Positions 27,731 through 35,405 of a stretch of 64,000 nucleotides of DNA are shown here, piece after piece (within the stretch, counting starts at the first letter, position 1; each line of letters opens with the position of its first letter). Both the position numbers and the translations under genes were made by a program. This DNA is from a virus. A model generated the notes under the pieces. The model saw nothing but the letters and a program-made list of their open reading frames with translations, was not told the origin of the DNA and ran no database searches. The DNA is taken from IMG/VR virus record IMGVR_UViG_3300025876_000020, positions 1 through 64,000 of that record; one strand, written 5' to 3'.

Positions 27731-29251
27731 TTATGTGGGTTGCTCAGAGAAAGTCTTCCTGATACTTGATGTTGTATTCTGAGCAGCTCTACCAGACTGA
27801 GAAACTTGCACAACTGAGCCCTTCGTCTGATTTATACTCGTATTGGTAGCAATGACTCTTAAGAGCTCCGTCTGATCTTGCGCTATTTGTGCTATCCTCT
27901 TATTAATGCTTACTTCTTGTTGTAAGAGAGTATCACTAAGCTTGTTACCACCACTCTTAATAGCGCTATCGATAAGCCTATCAACAGCACCACCTGTCTT
28001 TATTCCTAACACATCATCTTGATTATCAAGACGTGTAATGGAACCATCACTGTGTTTAACAAAATCAGTAAAGGGTTGATTAAAGATTATATCATCCCGG
28101 TTCCATTCCTGATCAACCTCATCCTCATTCTGTTGGTCTTTCTGTTTAAGGTTAACCTTAAATATGTCTAACACTGTTGAACCTACCCCTGACAAGTCAG
28201 CACCTAAAGTATCTAAAAATTTATTCATAACCCACCTGCCTGCAAAATCACCACCAACAGCACCAACGAAAGTACCAAATCCCGGCCCGAGAAGTGCAGA
28301 ACCAATAGCAGCACCAATAGTGATACCTCCAATAGCACCTACCCCCTCTAGTACTCTTCTACCGATTATTTGGTCTAGCTCTGCCTTATCTATCTGCCTG
28401 TTCTTATGCATATCTATTGCACTCTTGATATCATAAGTAGCAAATAATCCCTCTATGATTGTACTCAACCCCGGTACCCTTTTTAGTATGCCACCCATTT
28501 TTGATAGAGAAATATGTTTTGAAATTACACCACCCATAGCCGCTAATGGCGCCTTTACTGCTGCAGGTATCATAGCACCTGCACGTGTAGCCACATTCCT
28601 AGCGGCTGTCTTAGTCTTATCCCACCATGTAGGTACTCTTGCGGCACTGTTGGCAGCAGTTGCACCAGCCGCGGTGGTTATGCTTCCGGATGCTGCTCTC
28701 CCGGGAGGCGCTGCAGTTCCCGGACCCGCTCGTCTAGCCGGCCTTGGCGCTGCTCCGCCTCTAGATAATAAACCTAATTTTACTAGCATTCTAGTCACAG
28801 CGCGCATCATATCATCTAAAAGAGTTTTTAGTGGTGAAAGCAGCTTAGTTAACTTTTCTTGTAAGAAGGTAGCCGCGGTGCCTAACACGCTACCTATTAA
28901 CATCAGCAGTTTAGATAAGAAACCGTCTTTACTCTTTTCTTTAAGTGTAACGTCTTTCTCTGAGCCACTAATACGCATCTTTTCTGATACTTTAGCAGCT
29001 TGTAGTTTTTCCGCCTCCGGTCCAGCAAAAACAACGTCTTTAAATATACCAAAAACTTGTTTAAATCTAGATGTTTCATTACTAGATAAAGATGAGTCAA
29101 CCTTGAGAATCTCCTTAAGATCGTCTCCCTCGTTGTCTTTTATTACTGCATTAGTCCCTTTAACAACACCACGTTCACCACTTATACCCATGAGACCACT
29201 TATCATCTCGCGAGCGTCTGAGCTAATTATACCAGTGTCGTTACTTTCCAC
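27731..29251 (-). CDS. Tape measure-like tail protein (506 aa)
   Basis: The sequence is helix-rich, with a hydrophobic helix near 115-135 (LSKLLMLIGSVLGTAATFLQ). An alanine/proline/arginine-rich linker follows at 168-200, then a glycine-zipper region near 300-345 (GAIGGITIGAAIGSALLG). The last 60 residues are a coiled coil (KRIAQIAQDQTELLRVIATN). This composition suits a tape measure, which sets tube length and enters the host membrane during injection; T4 gp29 is 590 residues. The start is GTG at 29251, exactly 5 nt after ATTAAATA. It precedes the gp48-like gene. Confidence 0.5.
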   Translation of the reverse strand: MESNDTGIISSDAREMISGLMGISGERGVVKGTNAVIKDNEGDDLKEILKVDSSLSSNETSRFKQVFGIFKDVVFAGPEAEKLQAAKVSEKMRISGSEKDVTLKEKSKDGFLSKLLMLIGSVLGTAATFLQEKLTKLLSPLKTLLDDMMRAVTRMLVKLGLLSRGGAAPRPARRAGPGTAAPPGRAASGSITTAAGATAANSAARVPTWWDKTKTAARNVATRAGAMIPAAVKAPLAAMGGVISKHISLSKMGGILKRVPGLSTIIEGLFATYDIKSAIDMHKNRQIDKAELDQIIGRRVLEGVGAIGGITIGAAIGSALLGPGFGTFVGAVGGDFAGRWVMNKFLDTLGADLSGVGSTVLDIFKVNLKQKDQQNEDEVDQEWNRDDIIFNQPFTDFVKHSDGSITRLDNQDDVLGIKTGGAVDRLIDSAIKSGGNKLSDTLLQQEVSINKRIAQIAQDQTELLRVIATNTSINQTKGSVVQVSQSGRAAQNTTSSIRKTFSEQPT

Positions 29252-29256
29252 ATATT

Positions 29257-29264
29257 TATTTAAT
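29257..29264 (-). promoter_or_regulatory. Late promoter box ATTAAATA
   Basis: The box ends 5 nt before the GTG at 29251. Confidence 0.6.
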
Positions 29265-29997
29265 CACTAGCCAGGAAACTCGCGTCAATTTCTACAATAG
29301 TTCCATCTTCTAGCGTTAAATTTTTCTCTTCTTTTTTCTTAAACTCACCAATCCATAGCAGTACCTCGTTGTTAAGCTTAAGGGGTAATGATTCGACTAA
29401 CTTCTTACTCTCATATATATTAAAATCATCAAATACAAATATATTGTCACCGAGCTTTACACTCTTAATAAACTTAACTACTTCATGAGTAACTGCCATA
29501 TTCAGGGTCTCCTTTTCCTTTTTATTATCAGTTAGTTTAGATAGTTCCGATATTAACTTTTTATTCATAGCAGTATCTCTAGCTAATGTAGGTATAACTA
29601 CCTCAACTGTAATACCGTTATACTCCAGTACATCTTCATACTTAAAGTCGAAGGATGGCTCTGGTAACTTATTAAGATCGTGCCGCTCATCATCAACAAT
29701 ATAATTATTACTAAGTGACTCTTTTCTAAGACCAAGAAGAACATAAGACCTATCCGCTAAGGAGAACTCTACAGGCTCTTCGCAATTATCCTTCAGGATA
29801 TCATTATATATGTTATTACTTTTGATTACCCCGGTAAACCCTTCAAATGCTGTTTTTAGTACACTCTTATGCTGCTGTACATTAAACAAACTAAAATTAT
29901 AACTCTTACCCTGTGAAGGTACTGTTAATTTAGTCTTGTTCTTTTCGCTTAAACTATCTAAATCCTTAATGAAGTTGCTTAAAGCTTCGTTGCTCAT
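29260..29997 (-). CDS. Baseplate hub/assembly protein, T4_baseplate-type (245 aa)
   Basis: I start it at ATG 29997 (MSNEALSNFIKDLDSL), 5 nt after a perfect TATAAATA. The frame opens 11 codons earlier, but that part would contain the promoter. The sequence (KLTVPSQGKSYNFSLFNVQQ, then HKSVLKTAFEGFTG) has the look of the T4 gp26/gp51 group of hub components and chaperones. A similar P-S-G-K opening occurs in the neighbour at 30027-30845, so the two may be paralogues. Together with that gene and the tape measure it probably forms the hub assembly set. The function is inferred. Confidence 0.5.
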   Translation of the reverse strand: MSNEALSNFIKDLDSLSEKNKTKLTVPSQGKSYNFSLFNVQQHKSVLKTAFEGFTGVIKSNNIYNDILKDNCEEPVEFSLADRSYVLLGLRKESLSNNYIVDDERHDLNKLPEPSFDFKYEDVLEYNGITVEVVIPTLARDTAMNKKLISELSKLTDNKKEKETLNMAVTHEVVKFIKSVKLGDNIFVFDDFNIYESKKLVESLPLKLNNEVLLWIGEFKKKEEKNLTLEDGTIVEIDASFLASD

Positions 29998-30002
29998 GGC
30001 TT

Positions 30003-30010
30003 TATTTATA
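30003..30010 (-). promoter_or_regulatory. Late promoter box TATAAATA
   Basis: A perfect box 5 nt before the ATG at 29997. It decides the start of that gene. Confidence 0.7.
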
Positions 30011-30026
30011 CCAAGTATTGTAATAC

Positions 30027-30845
30027 TCAACCCATTAGTCGTTCCTTTTTCTCTATCTCTTCATTTTCTTTTTGAACGCGTTCAGCATGTATCTTTAGTA
30101 ATAACTTAACTTCATTAAACGTTAAATTGAAAAAATCACCAGACCCGTTGCTTATAAACTGATTATAATTATAAAGAGTCTCATAAAAATATAAAAGATC
30201 TAGTTTGAATATAGAGCTCATAAAGTATATAACACCATTACCTATAACGTTAATGTTTATTTCAGATATATCAAAATCTTTATTTTCTTCTATTATTGTC
30301 AAGTCAAACAGAGAGTTTGATAAATCAGTTAGATACTCTTGTATGAGTACAAACATGGCTGTAGGTAACCTATCTAGTATTTGATTTTTTTCGTCATAAC
30401 TAATAGATGTAAAGTCTATGATATTATCTTTATATCTAACCTGGCGTATTGTGTATTGATATAAATCATCAATACTTTGAAAATACGAACCTACAGGTAT
30501 ATCTACTAATACGGTTAAACCATCTACAGATAATTCCTTCTCAACGCTAGTATGGTTATCTAATAGTTTTTCAAGTATATCATCTATACTATAAGATATA
30601 TCAACATCATCCTTACCTACGAATGCTAATTTACTACCAACGAATAGCTTCCTTACATACAACAGAACAAAGAACCTATCAAATATATCTAAGTCAGGTG
30701 TTAGGTATAATTTCTCAAAATATAAGTTTAGACCTTTGAAGTCACTGTTATGACAAAACTTAAGAATAGGTAAATAATCCTCATTATTCAATTCATTTAC
30801 CCTTATGGTCTTACCACTAGGTAAGTCTAGCTCTATACTGAACAC
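30027..30845 (-). CDS. Baseplate hub/assembly protein, gp26/gp51-like (272 aa)
   Basis: The opening (SIELDLPSGKTIRVNELNNE) is the pattern of the T4 base plate family (gp26-type), which starts with a strand, then P-S-G-K and a helical domain. The remainder is mostly helical, with long hydrophobic stretches (DRFFVLLYVRKLFVG) and a charged coiled C-terminus (RVQKENEEIEKKERLMG). The start is GTG at 30845; no clear late box precedes it. In T4 these proteins assemble the central hub on which tape measure and tube build. The family match is by eye. Confidence 0.5.
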   Translation of the reverse strand: MFSIELDLPSGKTIRVNELNNEDYLPILKFCHNSDFKGLNLYFEKLYLTPDLDIFDRFFVLLYVRKLFVGSKLAFVGKDDVDISYSIDDILEKLLDNHTSVEKELSVDGLTVLVDIPVGSYFQSIDDLYQYTIRQVRYKDNIIDFTSISYDEKNQILDRLPTAMFVLIQEYLTDLSNSLFDLTIIEENKDFDISEININVIGNGVIYFMSSIFKLDLLYFYETLYNYNQFISNGSGDFFNLTFNEVKLLLKIHAERVQKENEEIEKKERLMG

Positions 30846-30881
30846 AATATAGTTAGTTGCAACTCCTCTAAAATCAACGGG

Positions 30882-31580
30882 CTAGTGTAGTAACTTATAC
30901 TTAGAGAAGGTAAAGGATGTTGTTCTCTCTAAGTCGTCTTGTGTAAGCTCATTGTAGCTTAATTGATCACCCTCGATATTAATAGGAGCACAATCTTCGA
31001 ACAGATAAGATTTTCGTTTATTATAGTGACTACCAAACTTAACAAATTGTGATTGCCCTTCATAACCGCTTGGGTTACGTGAGTGTAAGTTAATTTGTAT
31101 ATCACACTTTAAGTCACGTGCATCAAATTCATCTTCAATTAGACCATAGTATGATGTCGCAACTAACCATGGTCTAATAAACATATCAACAATATCCTTA
31201 TTCTGCTCTAAAAACGTTATATCTAGTTTATTACCGCTACCGTAATCAACTCTACGGTCACCATAATATCCGGCTACAAAACCACCTGAACCTTTAACTG
31301 GAAGTGTACCTACTGTCACTTGCTCACTAGGAAGAGCTACTGACTGTGCAAAGATAAATCCAATATTATCGTCTGATCGTTTATCGAATAGGTTAGGTAT
31401 AACAGCAAACCTCTTATCGTCATAATCCTGCAGTACCCGTGCAACAGATACACCAACATTCTCCATTAATGCTCCCATACGGCCTGTAAAGTTAACAGTC
31501 CATAAAAATTTAGTCGGTATATCATTATCCCAAGACCGGGAAAGTGAATCGAGCCGACTGCCTATAGGATCAACAGACAT
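30882..31580 (-). CDS. Tube-fold protein, possible gp54-like tube initiator (232 aa)
   Basis: The protein has the tube fold seen in the gp19 family: a FLWTVNFTG strand, then SVALPSEQVTVGTLPV, then YGSGNKLDITFLEQN. It ends in a last sheet (LFEDCAPINIEGDQLSYN, then RTTSFTFSKYKL). It starts 3 nt after the stop of the main tube gene, so the two share a transcript. It is longer than the tube subunit, as expected for a protein that starts or ends the tube (T4 gp54 or gp3), but which of these it is cannot be told. Confidence 0.6.
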   Translation of the reverse strand: MSVDPIGSRLDSLSRSWDNDIPTKFLWTVNFTGRMGALMENVGVSVARVLQDYDDKRFAVIPNLFDKRSDDNIGFIFAQSVALPSEQVTVGTLPVKGSGGFVAGYYGDRRVDYGSGNKLDITFLEQNKDIVDMFIRPWLVATSYYGLIEDEFDARDLKCDIQINLHSRNPSGYEGQSQFVKFGSHYNKRKSYLFEDCAPINIEGDQLSYNELTQDDLERTTSFTFSKYKLLH

Positions 31581-31583
31581 ATA

Positions 31584-32144
31584 TTAGGATTGAGCAGCGC
31601 CAGTCTGTTTGTAGAAGTGATATGACATAGTTACATCCATCTCAACTGTAGTACCAGTACCTGTAGCCATTTGATACTCAATAGCGCCAATATCACGAAT
31701 TGAAGCACCATATAACATGTAATCGGAAATAGGCTCGAGCTTCTTATTGAGCTGCTGTAAGTGAATATAGTGCTCTTGAGTAGGTGTAGAATACTGACCG
31801 GTTGATGTTGAGTCATCGAAGACGATACGTGATGCAGCTTCCATTTTGTTTCTTAGTTCAGAATTTGCATCTAAGTAAAACTTAAGATTAAATGCCTCAG
31901 ATCCTGGATAGGTAACACTACCTGGAATATTAAAGTTCAATCCCATATAAGGTGTTTGAATGTTACTAATATTTCTTGCAGGTAAACTTGCAGCCTTGGC
32001 GTAAACTAACTCACTAGGCTCTAGTCCTACACCACCCGCTAATACGATATCGTGTACCCTAAAAAGAAAGTCACGAGCAAAATCTCTCGATTGAGCGCGA
32101 TCGTAGAAGGTCTCTATGTTCTGATTTGATCTGAAGTTTGACAT
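31584..32144 (-). CDS. 19: Tail tube protein gp19-like (186 aa)
   Basis: It matches T4 gp19 in length (163 in T4) and layout: FARDFLFRVHDIV, then AKAASLPARNISNIQTPYMG, GSEAFNLKFYLDANSELRNK, and the last strands SIRDIGAIEY and TVEMDVTMSYHFY. Gp19 hexamers stack to form the inner tube through which DNA passes. It sits directly after the sheath gene, as in T4, but with a strong terminator and its own late promoter between, so expression can be set separately. Tube and sheath are needed in equal number, about six per ring. Confidence 0.85.
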   Translation of the reverse strand: MSNFRSNQNIETFYDRAQSRDFARDFLFRVHDIVLAGGVGLEPSELVYAKAASLPARNISNIQTPYMGLNFNIPGSVTYPGSEAFNLKFYLDANSELRNKMEAASRIVFDDSTSTGQYSTPTQEHYIHLQQLNKKLEPISDYMLYGASIRDIGAIEYQMATGTGTTVEMDVTMSYHFYKQTGAAQS

Positions 32145-32149
32145 ATAAT

Positions 32150-32157
32150 TATTTATA
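32150..32157 (-). promoter_or_regulatory. Late promoter box TATAAATA
   Basis: A perfect box that ends 5 nt before the ATG of the tube gene at 32144. Confidence 0.7.
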
Positions 32158-32188
32158 GCATTAAACAGCTTTTATTACATTTTAACAC

Positions 32189-32214
32189 AAAAAAAGCCGG
32201 TCCAACGGACCGGC
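32189..32214 (-). terminator. Rho-independent terminator after the sheath gene
   Basis: On the minus strand GCCGGTCC pairs with GGACCGGC around a 3-nt loop, followed by seven T residues. It lies 18 nt past the sheath stop and 32 nt before the tube promoter. It is the strongest hairpin I noticed in the window. Confidence 0.9.
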
Positions 32215-32231
32215 TCTTGTTATTAAGTATA

Positions 32232-34751
32232 TTAACCTCCTGCTAACTCCTGGAAGTTTGCGTCCGTTCTTGTTGCATAGAAGTTGACTAAGATAAATTC
32301 AGCTGTCTTAACTGGCTTAAGATAAATATCAACTACCATCTCGTTTTGGTCAATAACCTCTGGAGTGTTGTTTCTTTCATCACATACAATCAAGTAATCG
32401 TATAAACCATCATCAACCTTAATTCTTTCGAACGTAGGTGTAAGAGTGTTAACAACTCGTGATCTTGTAAACAGTGTATTGTTCTCAAACAAGAAGAACT
32501 TCATAGTAGACTTTGTAATCTTCTCAAGATATAAGAACGTTCTTCTTACGTTAATTCTGTCAAACGCACTTGGCTTCTTAAGCAGTGTCTTCTGCCCGAA
32601 GAATACATTACCTCTATCTTGGAATGTAGCAATCGGGTTAAGATTAACGCTATATAAGTCATCACGTTGTCTCTGGTTAGGTGTTACAGCAATGTCAACC
32701 GCATCATTAATAATACCGCGATTGAATCCAGCAGGTGCACCCCATGGTCCGATTTGAGCATCTACAGAAGCCATCTTAGCAGAAGCAAATCCAGAAGATG
32801 GTACGTAGATAAACAATCCGGAGTAACTATCGTATACCTTCATGAAGTTTGCAAACACTGTAGCATACGAGGTATTAGCTAATTCAAACTGATGTCTTAG
32901 TGCCCAGTATACGTCTGTGTAGAAGTTCTTTGACTTATCATCAAGAATCTTACTATCCTTACCAGATACTATCACTTGGCGAATTGGGTCAGCAATGTAT
33001 AGTACATCACCTCTTCCACCGTCCTTAGTAGGTCCGCAGAATGTATTAAATCTATTGAAGATTGCCATGTAGTTGTCTCTAGCATCTCTACCTAACGCCT
33101 CTAAGTCTCTAGATGTTCTTAGCGCTTCGATAGCAGGAGTTGTTCTTGTATCATCAAACCCTAGCTCCTTAAGACCAGCCTCAGCAGTCTCGGAGTAAGT
33201 GTTAATGGTACCCAATCCAGCCTCAGCAATAATATCGATGTTAAACTTCTCATCGTTCTTAACACGCTCTAGAGCTCTGTCTAATTTAGCAGGAACTTTA
33301 CCAATCTTCTTATCAGCGAGATTAGTCTCACCATATACACCAATCGGGAATAGTGAATCTGCTAGCCCTAACGTACTAGTTAGATATGCTAGGTCATCAG
33401 TTGTACCTACACCGGCAATGTCTAGCGATACATCACCAGAACTAACTGCATCAACAAGTGACTGTGTAAGAACACGGATCTTTTTCTTAGGAGTACCATC
33501 GTCATTAAGCTGAATACCTGCAATCTTATCAGATAAGAAGGGGTTAACTAAAATATCAATGTTTCGTGAGCTGTTTTCCTCTGTCTCAAGGAAGAAGTTA
33601 ACAGGTGCACCACCATTCTCGGCATTTCTCTGCCTGTACTGACCAATTGAACCGTTGTATCCTTCTTCAAGTAGGTAATCCAATCCATAAGCGTCCTTTG
33701 AGAATACTGATTGTCTTATTTTAAATACTCCTACGTTGAGAGTATCATCAAACTCACGTGGAGAAATATCATAAGAAGCGATTCTGTCCTCCATTACTTG
33801 CGAGACGGAGTTAGTAGCAGGATTATCACCAAATTCTGGAGTAGCTGTTAGAGAGAATTCAAATCTTGTATCTGGGATTGTAGTAAAGTTAGTACTACCA
33901 GCATCACCTGCACTTCTTGTAGTGGTTTGAATACTGTTAATTGCATCAAAGTTACTAGCAGGGTTAATGTTTGTATTATCAGCTAAGCCGATGTAGTAGC
34001 CATTAAATTGACCATCCACAATAGTTTGTCCCTTGTTTATAACAATAACAGCTGCACTTGAAAGAGTTTGTAGAGAAGTGAAATCTTCAGATGAACCTGC
34101 AATATTAGACCACCCACCTGTAAACAAATCACCACTTGAGAGTCTTAAGTATTGCTCTTGTGTAATTTCGAATTGCTTAGGCTTACCAATGTAAAATGCT
34201 TCATTCCTACTAAAGTCATTAACTGTCTCTTGAGTAGCATCAAAATCAGAAAGATAAGCAGTAGTAGACTCGTAACGAGGATTCTGACCTACACCGTTAT
34301 CAATCCACTGATCAAATTCATCAGTTAAGTCTGTATATAAAATATCAGCAGAAGAAAGGCCGTTAGTTTCAGCATCACCATCAATTGGTCCAAATACTGT
34401 GATCTCAGCAGTATCTCTTTTACCAATAGCTGCTGGATACGCAAGAACGCCTACCTTGGATCCAAATCCCTGACCTTCTTCTTCACCGTAAGGTAGTCTA
34501 TTAACTAGTACCCGTCCGGTAGAGTTAAGAGCAGCTTTTACCGTATGGTAAAAGTATCTCTCAGCCGGTGTTCTTGGCATTCCGTAAATCTGCTCAAAGT
34601 CTGTAATACCAGTTACACCAACCACTTCATCGGTTGGTCCTTGATTCGAAAAGCCTGTAATATATGTTGTTGTTCCTTGTGAAACTGTCCGTAGTGATAA
34701 ATCACTCTCTCTGATTTCAACTCCTGGAGATTGTATTGTCCTTCTAGCCAT
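32232..34751 (-). CDS. 18: Tail sheath protein gp18-like (839 aa)
   Basis: The N-terminus (SPGVEIRESDLSLRTVSQG, then TTTYITGFSNQGPTDEVV) and the C-terminal domain (FERIKVDDGLYDYLIVCDER, then NEMVVDIYLKPVKTAEFILV) are the conserved ends of myovirus sheath proteins. The T4 protein is 659 residues; about 180 extra residues lie in the middle, so the outward-facing protrusion domains are probably enlarged. Six subunits per ring contract to drive the tube into the cell. Codon use looks more even than in neighbours, as for a highly expressed gene. Confidence 0.95.
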   Translation of the reverse strand: MARRTIQSPGVEIRESDLSLRTVSQGTTTYITGFSNQGPTDEVVGVTGITDFEQIYGMPRTPAERYFYHTVKAALNSTGRVLVNRLPYGEEEGQGFGSKVGVLAYPAAIGKRDTAEITVFGPIDGDAETNGLSSADILYTDLTDEFDQWIDNGVGQNPRYESTTAYLSDFDATQETVNDFSRNEAFYIGKPKQFEITQEQYLRLSSGDLFTGGWSNIAGSSEDFTSLQTLSSAAVIVINKGQTIVDGQFNGYYIGLADNTNINPASNFDAINSIQTTTRSAGDAGSTNFTTIPDTRFEFSLTATPEFGDNPATNSVSQVMEDRIASYDISPREFDDTLNVGVFKIRQSVFSKDAYGLDYLLEEGYNGSIGQYRQRNAENGGAPVNFFLETEENSSRNIDILVNPFLSDKIAGIQLNDDGTPKKKIRVLTQSLVDAVSSGDVSLDIAGVGTTDDLAYLTSTLGLADSLFPIGVYGETNLADKKIGKVPAKLDRALERVKNDEKFNIDIIAEAGLGTINTYSETAEAGLKELGFDDTRTTPAIEALRTSRDLEALGRDARDNYMAIFNRFNTFCGPTKDGGRGDVLYIADPIRQVIVSGKDSKILDDKSKNFYTDVYWALRHQFELANTSYATVFANFMKVYDSYSGLFIYVPSSGFASAKMASVDAQIGPWGAPAGFNRGIINDAVDIAVTPNQRQRDDLYSVNLNPIATFQDRGNVFFGQKTLLKKPSAFDRINVRRTFLYLEKITKSTMKFFLFENNTLFTRSRVVNTLTPTFERIKVDDGLYDYLIVCDERNNTPEVIDQNEMVVDIYLKPVKTAEFILVNFYATRTDANFQELAGG

Positions 34752-34756
34752 AAAAT

Positions 34757-34764
34757 TATTTATG
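34757..34764 (-). promoter_or_regulatory. Late promoter box CATAAATA
   Basis: The box ends 5 nt before the ATG of the sheath gene at 34751. Confidence 0.7.
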
Positions 34765-34783
34765 CCTATTCAGTTAAAAGTTG

Positions 34784-35392
34784 CTATATATTTAGCAGTT
34801 TAGTGTGTATTTGGGAATAAACAAACGTCATACTACTTTCCATTTGATCTGACTCTCTATAATTGTAGTTTATGCCACCTATTGTAATGGGAAATGCATT
34901 TTTATAAGTAAATTCAACCTTTTTATTATTGAACTCATCTAACCCAAATAAGGTTATATCTGTCTGATAGTCTGAATATTTAAACGGACCGGCTACTGCG
35001 CCATCTGTTATATTTCTCTCAGCTAGATCGTCCTCATCATATAAACCAGTTTTATCATCATGCATTAAATCTAACCACTTATAGATCGTCCAATAGTTGT
35101 TAAATTCATTATCAACTGTAAAGTCAACAGTTACAGGTGGATATGGCTCACGTGAATGTGATGAGTTGTATAAGTTACTACCACCGTACGGTATTTGTAT
35201 AGCAGGAACTGTTAGTTCTGGTACAACAACCCCATAAACAGATACCTGAAAAGAATCTTCATTAACATTATAAGTGGATCTTTGACTATTTTTATTTACT
35301 TTTCTTAAAGCTGGTGGAAGCTGAAAAACAAGTATAAATTTATCTAACCTATTTTTATTGAGGTGAGATTGCGGATTTTTATTTGTAGCCAT
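34784..35392 (-). CDS. Tube-fold protein between terminase and sheath (202 aa)
   Basis: It has the same strand order as gp19: KFILVFQLPPALRKV, then VPELTVPAIQIPYGGSNLY, PPVTVDFTVDNEFNNYWTIY, and a last pair KKVEFTYKNAFPITIGGINY and ESSMTFVYSQ. It is therefore a third tube-fold protein, separated from the main tube gene by the sheath. It may be a tail completion or terminator protein, or a tube initiator. It has its own late promoter overlapping the terminase stop codon. Confidence 0.6.
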   Translation of the reverse strand: MATNKNPQSHLNKNRLDKFILVFQLPPALRKVNKNSQRSTYNVNEDSFQVSVYGVVVPELTVPAIQIPYGGSNLYNSSHSREPYPPVTVDFTVDNEFNNYWTIYKWLDLMHDDKTGLYDEDDLAERNITDGAVAGPFKYSDYQTDITLFGLDEFNNKKVEFTYKNAFPITIGGINYNYRESDQMESSMTFVYSQIHTKLLNI

Positions 35393-35397
35393 ATTAT

Positions 35398-35405
35398 TAT
35401 TTATT
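35398..35405 (-). promoter_or_regulatory. Late promoter box AATAAATA
   Basis: The box ends 5 nt before the ATG at 35392 and overlaps the stop codon of the terminase gene. Confidence 0.65.

Noticed and set aside
28455-29270. Plus-strand frame of 271 residues opposite the tape measure
   Set aside because: It arises from the GC-rich linker and codon pattern of the minus-strand gene. It has no promoter and no recognisable motif.
29998-30030. Longer N-terminus for the 245-residue hub protein
   Set aside because: It would include the perfect TATAAATA box and overlap the upstream gene.
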